In this document: one piece after another, positions 5,697 through 7,852 of the stretch | Layout of the letters: the number at the start of each line of letters is the position of its first letter | How positions within the stretch are numbered: the stretch's first letter is position 1 | Assembly (NCBI GenBank): GCA_900769095.1 | Contig: CAAGFH010000023.1 | Location: forward strand, 1-7,852 | Reading direction: 5' to 3' | Length of the DNA: 7,852 bases | Origin: Methanobacteriaceae archaeon | Lineage (GTDB): Archaea; Methanobacteriota; Methanobacteria; Methanobacteriales; Methanobacteriaceae | Translations under genes and position numbers: made by a program | The notes under the pieces: model-generated | Databases searched by the model: none | What the model was told of the DNA's origin: nothing | Seen by the model: the letters and a program-made list of their open reading frames with translations, nothing else

Positions 5697-6836
5697 TTAT
5701 ATTATTCTAATTCTTTTCATAAATAGGTATGCCAAGATTAGTACTACAAATATTAAAACAAATGGTAATAAGTGTAATAATATTGAATCATTAACTTTAT
5801 CGAAGTGGTATTCACTTTCAAAGCCCATGTGTTGTGTGTCAGTATGGTTTTGTACAATTTTTGCAAAATTATATGTTAAATCATAGTAGCTTATACGTGC
5901 TCCTTCATACTCGATTGAATCAGGTGCTCTTCCATTTTCATCCATGTAATTTTTAACAATTCCACCCATTTTGAAATAGTCATAAACACTGTATGTGTCT
6001 TTTGTTAAGACTGAAACTCCAAGTGGATCTTCTGGTTCTTCGTAGCTTTTAGGAATGTCTATTCCATTTCCATTAAGATAAGAACTGGTTTGATAAAGTA
6101 ATTGTGGAGTTGTATATGAACCGTATGGTCCTTTCATTTCTTTATCACCACTTTCAACAAGCATTTTACTTGCATCTGCCATTCCTTTCGGCGATATCTT
6201 ATTTGTTACAATTAACTTCTCACTTAGTTCTTTTGGAGTCTCGTTATTGTAATTGTTAATCATATTTACAATTCTTTGTGCAATATCACGGTTCATATCC
6301 TCATCATATTTTTCTAAAATACCGTTATCGCCGACATTTTGAGGATAATCTTTTGCAAGTTGGATATATTGGATTCCGGAATTTATAAGTAATGTTCCTG
6401 GGTCACGTAATCCTGCAAGAGACTCATTTGAGTAATTATCGTCCCATGCTCTTCTTAAGAAGTTAGAATGATTATCTAAGTCGTAATCTCCAATATTAAT
6501 AAAAATAATCTGTTTACTTCCTGTAGCTGCTGCAGATGCAAGTTGTATGTAGTTTGCAGCATCTGATGCAGCTATGTTAATACTTACATCACTTGTTACA
6601 GCTATTGATCTCCAGCCCTCTCCTGGTGAAGGAGCTTGATTATCAACGATTACTTGAATTTCTCCATTACTTATTTCTTCAATATACTGTTTAATAGAGT
6701 TTAACATATCGGTATCTGTTTCTTTGTCCACGATATTATCAGAGGTAATAAATGCTGTTTTTGATGCACTTACTCCCTGTATTATCGGGGCACTTATTAA
6801 CAGAATCATTAGTATAATTGCGATTTGTTTTTTCAT
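5697..6836 (-). CDS. Secreted, membrane-anchored protein with a pseudomurein-binding-type repeat
   Basis: A 379-residue envelope protein. A Sec-type signal peptide covers about 1-25 (MKKQ, hydrophobic core, cut near SAS). A long extracellular region (26-350) carries many N-x-S/T sites. A C-terminal helix (352-373) followed by KRIRII anchors it with a short cytoplasmic tail. Residues ~284-329 (VYDYFKMGGIVKNYMDENG..P..I.YEG..ISYYDL) match the pattern of the pseudomurein-binding repeat (PF09373). The region at 26-200, with PSPGEGWR (69-76), IIFINIGDYDL (110-120) and RRAWDDNYS (128-136), I cannot assign to a characterised domain. It looks alpha/beta and seems to recur in Methanobacteriales wall proteins, as I recall the family. 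I infer attachment to the cell wall. The start ATG follows AGAGGATTGA. It is co-transcribed with the aquaporin 15 bases downstream. Confidence 0.82.
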   Translation of the reverse strand: MKKQIAIILMILLISAPIIQGVSASKTAFITSDNIVDKETDTDMLNSIKQYIEEISNGEIQVIVDNQAPSPGEGWRSIAVTSDVSINIAASDAANYIQLASAAATGSKQIIFINIGDYDLDNHSNFLRRAWDDNYSNESLAGLRDPGTLLINSGIQYIQLAKDYPQNVGDNGILEKYDEDMNRDIAQRIVNMINNYNNETPKELSEKLIVTNKISPKGMADASKMLVESGDKEMKGPYGSYTTPQLLYQTSSYLNGNGIDIPKSYEEPEDPLGVSVLTKDTYSVYDYFKMGGIVKNYMDENGRAPDSIEYEGARISYYDLTYNFAKIVQNHTDTQHMGFESEYHFDKVNDSILLHLLPFVLIFVVLILAYLFMKRIRII

Positions 6837-6937
6837 TGTTTCAATCCTCTGTTACTAATATCTTTATTTATCAACTTTATTAATAAAATATTTTTTCATG
6901 TTAATAATATTAAATTTCGTTATAATTTAATTATTTT

Positions 6938-6960
6938 TTAATTGCATTAATTTTAATGTC
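6938..6960 (+). repeat. Bipartite repeat copy 1: TTAATTG-N8-TTAATGTC
   Basis: TTAATTG (6938-6944) and TTAATGTC (6953-6960) are separated by eight bases. The same two words in the same order, six bases apart, recur at 7257-7277 next to the adhesin-like gene. These could be regulator sites, but the AT-rich background makes chance possible. Confidence 0.35.
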
Positions 6961-7216
6961 TTTTTTGCATAAAATTTAAATAAATTACTGGTTAATAGAC
7001 TTTTTGAGGATTTAAAGATATTATCTTTTATTTTCAGTTAAATTTTGTACTGATTTAAAAAAGAGTATTTCTTTATATTAAATTGAAAAATGACTTTTAA
7101 CATTGTGGAAAATTTAATCAAAAATTCTTCTACTAATGTAGTTAATTTATAGACTGCATAAATTAAGGTCATATTTTTTAAATTTAGTAAAATAGCTTTG
7201 TTCTTTTTAATGAAGG

Positions 7217-7230
7217 ACTCGAAATAAAAA
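7217..7230 (+). promoter_or_regulatory. Candidate BRE/TATA element of the adhesin-like gene
   Basis: CGAAATAAAAA (7220-7230) resembles a purine-rich BRE followed by a weak TATA box. It would place the transcript start near 7250 and give a leader of about 40 bases before the ATG at 7294. This is inferred from position and composition only. Confidence 0.25.
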
Positions 7231-7256
7231 GTTTAATTGCTAATTGGTAACTTTTG

Positions 7257-7277
7257 TTAATTGATAGCGTTAATGTC
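7257..7277 (+). repeat. Bipartite repeat copy 2: TTAATTG-N6-TTAATGTC
   Basis: TTAATTG (7257-7263) and TTAATGTC (7270-7277) recur here, just before the ribosome binding site of the adhesin-like gene. TAATTG also occurs at 7234-7239 and 7241-7246, making a small cluster. The site lies within the presumed leader or core promoter of that gene. Confidence 0.35.
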
Positions 7278-7293
7278 CTCGAGTGAGGTTAAA

Positions 7294-7852
7294 ATGTTAA
7301 ACAAAATTCAAAATAAAGCTATTAGCAAGCCTTTTTTCATTTCATTAATTCTTGTTTGCTTGGTGTTCACTTCAATGAGTGTTAATGGTGAACAGGTATA
7401 TGCTGCCTGTGTAAATCAGAGTGATGAAATTGAACTTGGCATAGATGTGGAAGATAAACTGGAAAATTCTCATGAAAATCAAATATTGCAAGCTAAATCT
7501 TATTCATTAAATGGAGGTACATTTAAAGATATTCAGGATACAATAAACAAGGCAAGTGATGGAGATACAATAACTCTTGGAGGAAAATTCATCTCAAATG
7601 GTAATGATACAATTTTACTATCTAAAAGATTGATTTTTACTTCATCTTCCAAGGCAACTTTAGATGGTAAACAGATGACAAGGATTTTTGAAGTTTTACA
7701 GGGGGGTGCTAATTCCCAATTTAAGAATCTGAAATTTATTAATGGTTATTCTAAAAGCAGTGGTGGAGCAGTTTATATAAAAGCAAAATACATCACATTT
7801 GATGGTTGTTCTTTTGAAAACAATCGTGCAGGTAAAACTTCTGGTGCAATAC
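7294..7852 (+). CDS. Adhesin-like secreted beta-helix protein (partial, runs off the right edge)
   Basis: An ATG at 7294 opens a frame that stays open to the window end, giving 186 residues of a larger protein. Residues 1-38 are a signal peptide (basic MLNKIQNK, hydrophobic 13-29, likely cut near VYAA). A polar linker (39-70) follows. NGGTFKDIQDTINKASDGDTITLGG (73-97) is the typical entry of methanogen adhesin-like proteins, in which a right-handed parallel beta-helix begins. Helix-turn patterns then appear: ATLDGKQMTRIFEV (121-134), FKNLKFINGYSKSSGGAVYI (143-162) and ITFDGCSFENNRAG (167-180), like Pfam beta-helix/polymorphic outer membrane repeats. Such proteins are thought to mediate attachment in the gut; the partner is unknown. 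GAGGT (7285-7289) lies just upstream of the ATG. The total length and any C-terminal wall or membrane anchor lie outside the window. Confidence 0.85.
   Translation, partial: MLNKIQNKAISKPFFISLILVCLVFTSMSVNGEQVYAACVNQSDEIELGIDVEDKLENSHENQILQAKSYSLNGGTFKDIQDTINKASDGDTITLGGKFISNGNDTILLSKRLIFTSSSKATLDGKQMTRIFEVLQGGANSQFKNLKFINGYSKSSGGAVYIKAKYITFDGCSFENNRAGKTSGAI

Larger units (their letters stand above)
6837..7293. other. AT-rich divergent intergenic region of 457 bases
   Basis: I see no convincing gene here. The region lies between the wall-protein/aquaporin operon (minus) and the adhesin-like gene (plus), so it should hold both promoters. TTTTATTAATAAAG on the minus strand (6889-6876) is a possible TATA region for the operon. 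Other visible items are a 15-base dyad (AAAGATA-T-TATCTTT, 7014-7028), the repeated TGCATAAA (6966-6973, 7155-7162), and the bipartite repeats listed separately. The longest plausible reading frame is about 20 codons with no ribosome binding site. Confidence 0.6.

Noticed and set aside
5023..5886. Plus-strand open frames over the aquaporin and wall-protein genes (5023-5343, 5527-5886)
   Set aside because: They are antisense to the NPA-box aquaporin and to the repeat region of the wall protein; their proline/threonine-rich products are typical shadow frames.
7090..7152. A 20-codon frame (ATG 7090, TAG 7150-7152) in the long intergenic region
   Set aside because: No ribosome binding site precedes it, its composition matches the AT-rich background, and no promoter or conserved motif supports it.
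6837..7293. Possible CRISPR leader, riboswitch or structured RNA in the long intergenic region
   Set aside because: There are no regularly spaced repeats, no conserved riboswitch core and only short AT-rich hairpins such as CTAC-TAAT-GTAG near 7131-7142.
7294..7410. Lipoprotein reading of the adhesin-like N-terminus (cysteine at residue 39 after VYAA)
   Set aside because: The -3 position is tyrosine rather than Leu/Val/Ile, and the hydrophobic core ends about ten residues earlier, so an ordinary signal peptide fits better.

Overview
The window looks like part of an AT-rich genome of a pseudomurein-walled methanogen in the Methanobacteriales, most likely Methanobrevibacter. Four things point there. 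One secreted protein carries a pseudomurein-binding-type repeat, and pseudomurein is confined to Methanobacteriales and Methanopyrus. A secreted beta-helix 'adhesin-like' protein begins near the right edge. The UMP kinase is of the short archaeal kind. Most genes use a GGTGAT-like ribosome binding site with a fixed 4-base spacing to the start. No rRNA, tRNA, CRISPR array, transposase or integrase was seen.

Layout, left to right. (1) 1-121, minus: the start of an unrecognised membrane protein. (2) 163-1341, plus: a TauE/SafE-type membrane transporter followed by a small TPR protein, ending in a perfect 11-bp palindrome shared with the convergent gene. (3) 4207 down to 1351, minus: a tight five-gene unit of pyrH (UMP kinase), tatD (metal-dependent nuclease), a small membrane-anchored zinc ribbon, a YbjQ-family protein, and a membrane protein with a diverged YbjQ-like tail. 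Stop codons abut or overlap the next ribosome binding site through most of the unit. (4) 4284-4976, plus: a TM1586-type nitroreductase, divergent from pyrH. (5) 6836 down to 4998, minus: a two-gene unit of a secreted, C-terminally anchored protein with a pseudomurein-binding-type repeat, then an aquaporin. It ends in a hairpin plus T-tract terminator. (6) 6837-7293: a very AT-rich intergenic region of 457 bases with short repeats. (7) 7294 to the window end, plus: the start of an adhesin-like beta-helix protein.

The housekeeping part is pyrimidine nucleotide synthesis (pyrH) with nucleic acid turnover (tatD). The rest concerns the cell envelope: transport, water permeation, wall binding and surface display. 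No wholly new defence or mobile system is visible. The most interesting points are the operon coupling a wall-binding protein to an aquaporin, the aquaporin's AqpZ-like selectivity filter (unlike the characterised archaeal AqpM), the soluble plus membrane-fused pair of YbjQ-like proteins, and the very bacterial look of the TatD protein.
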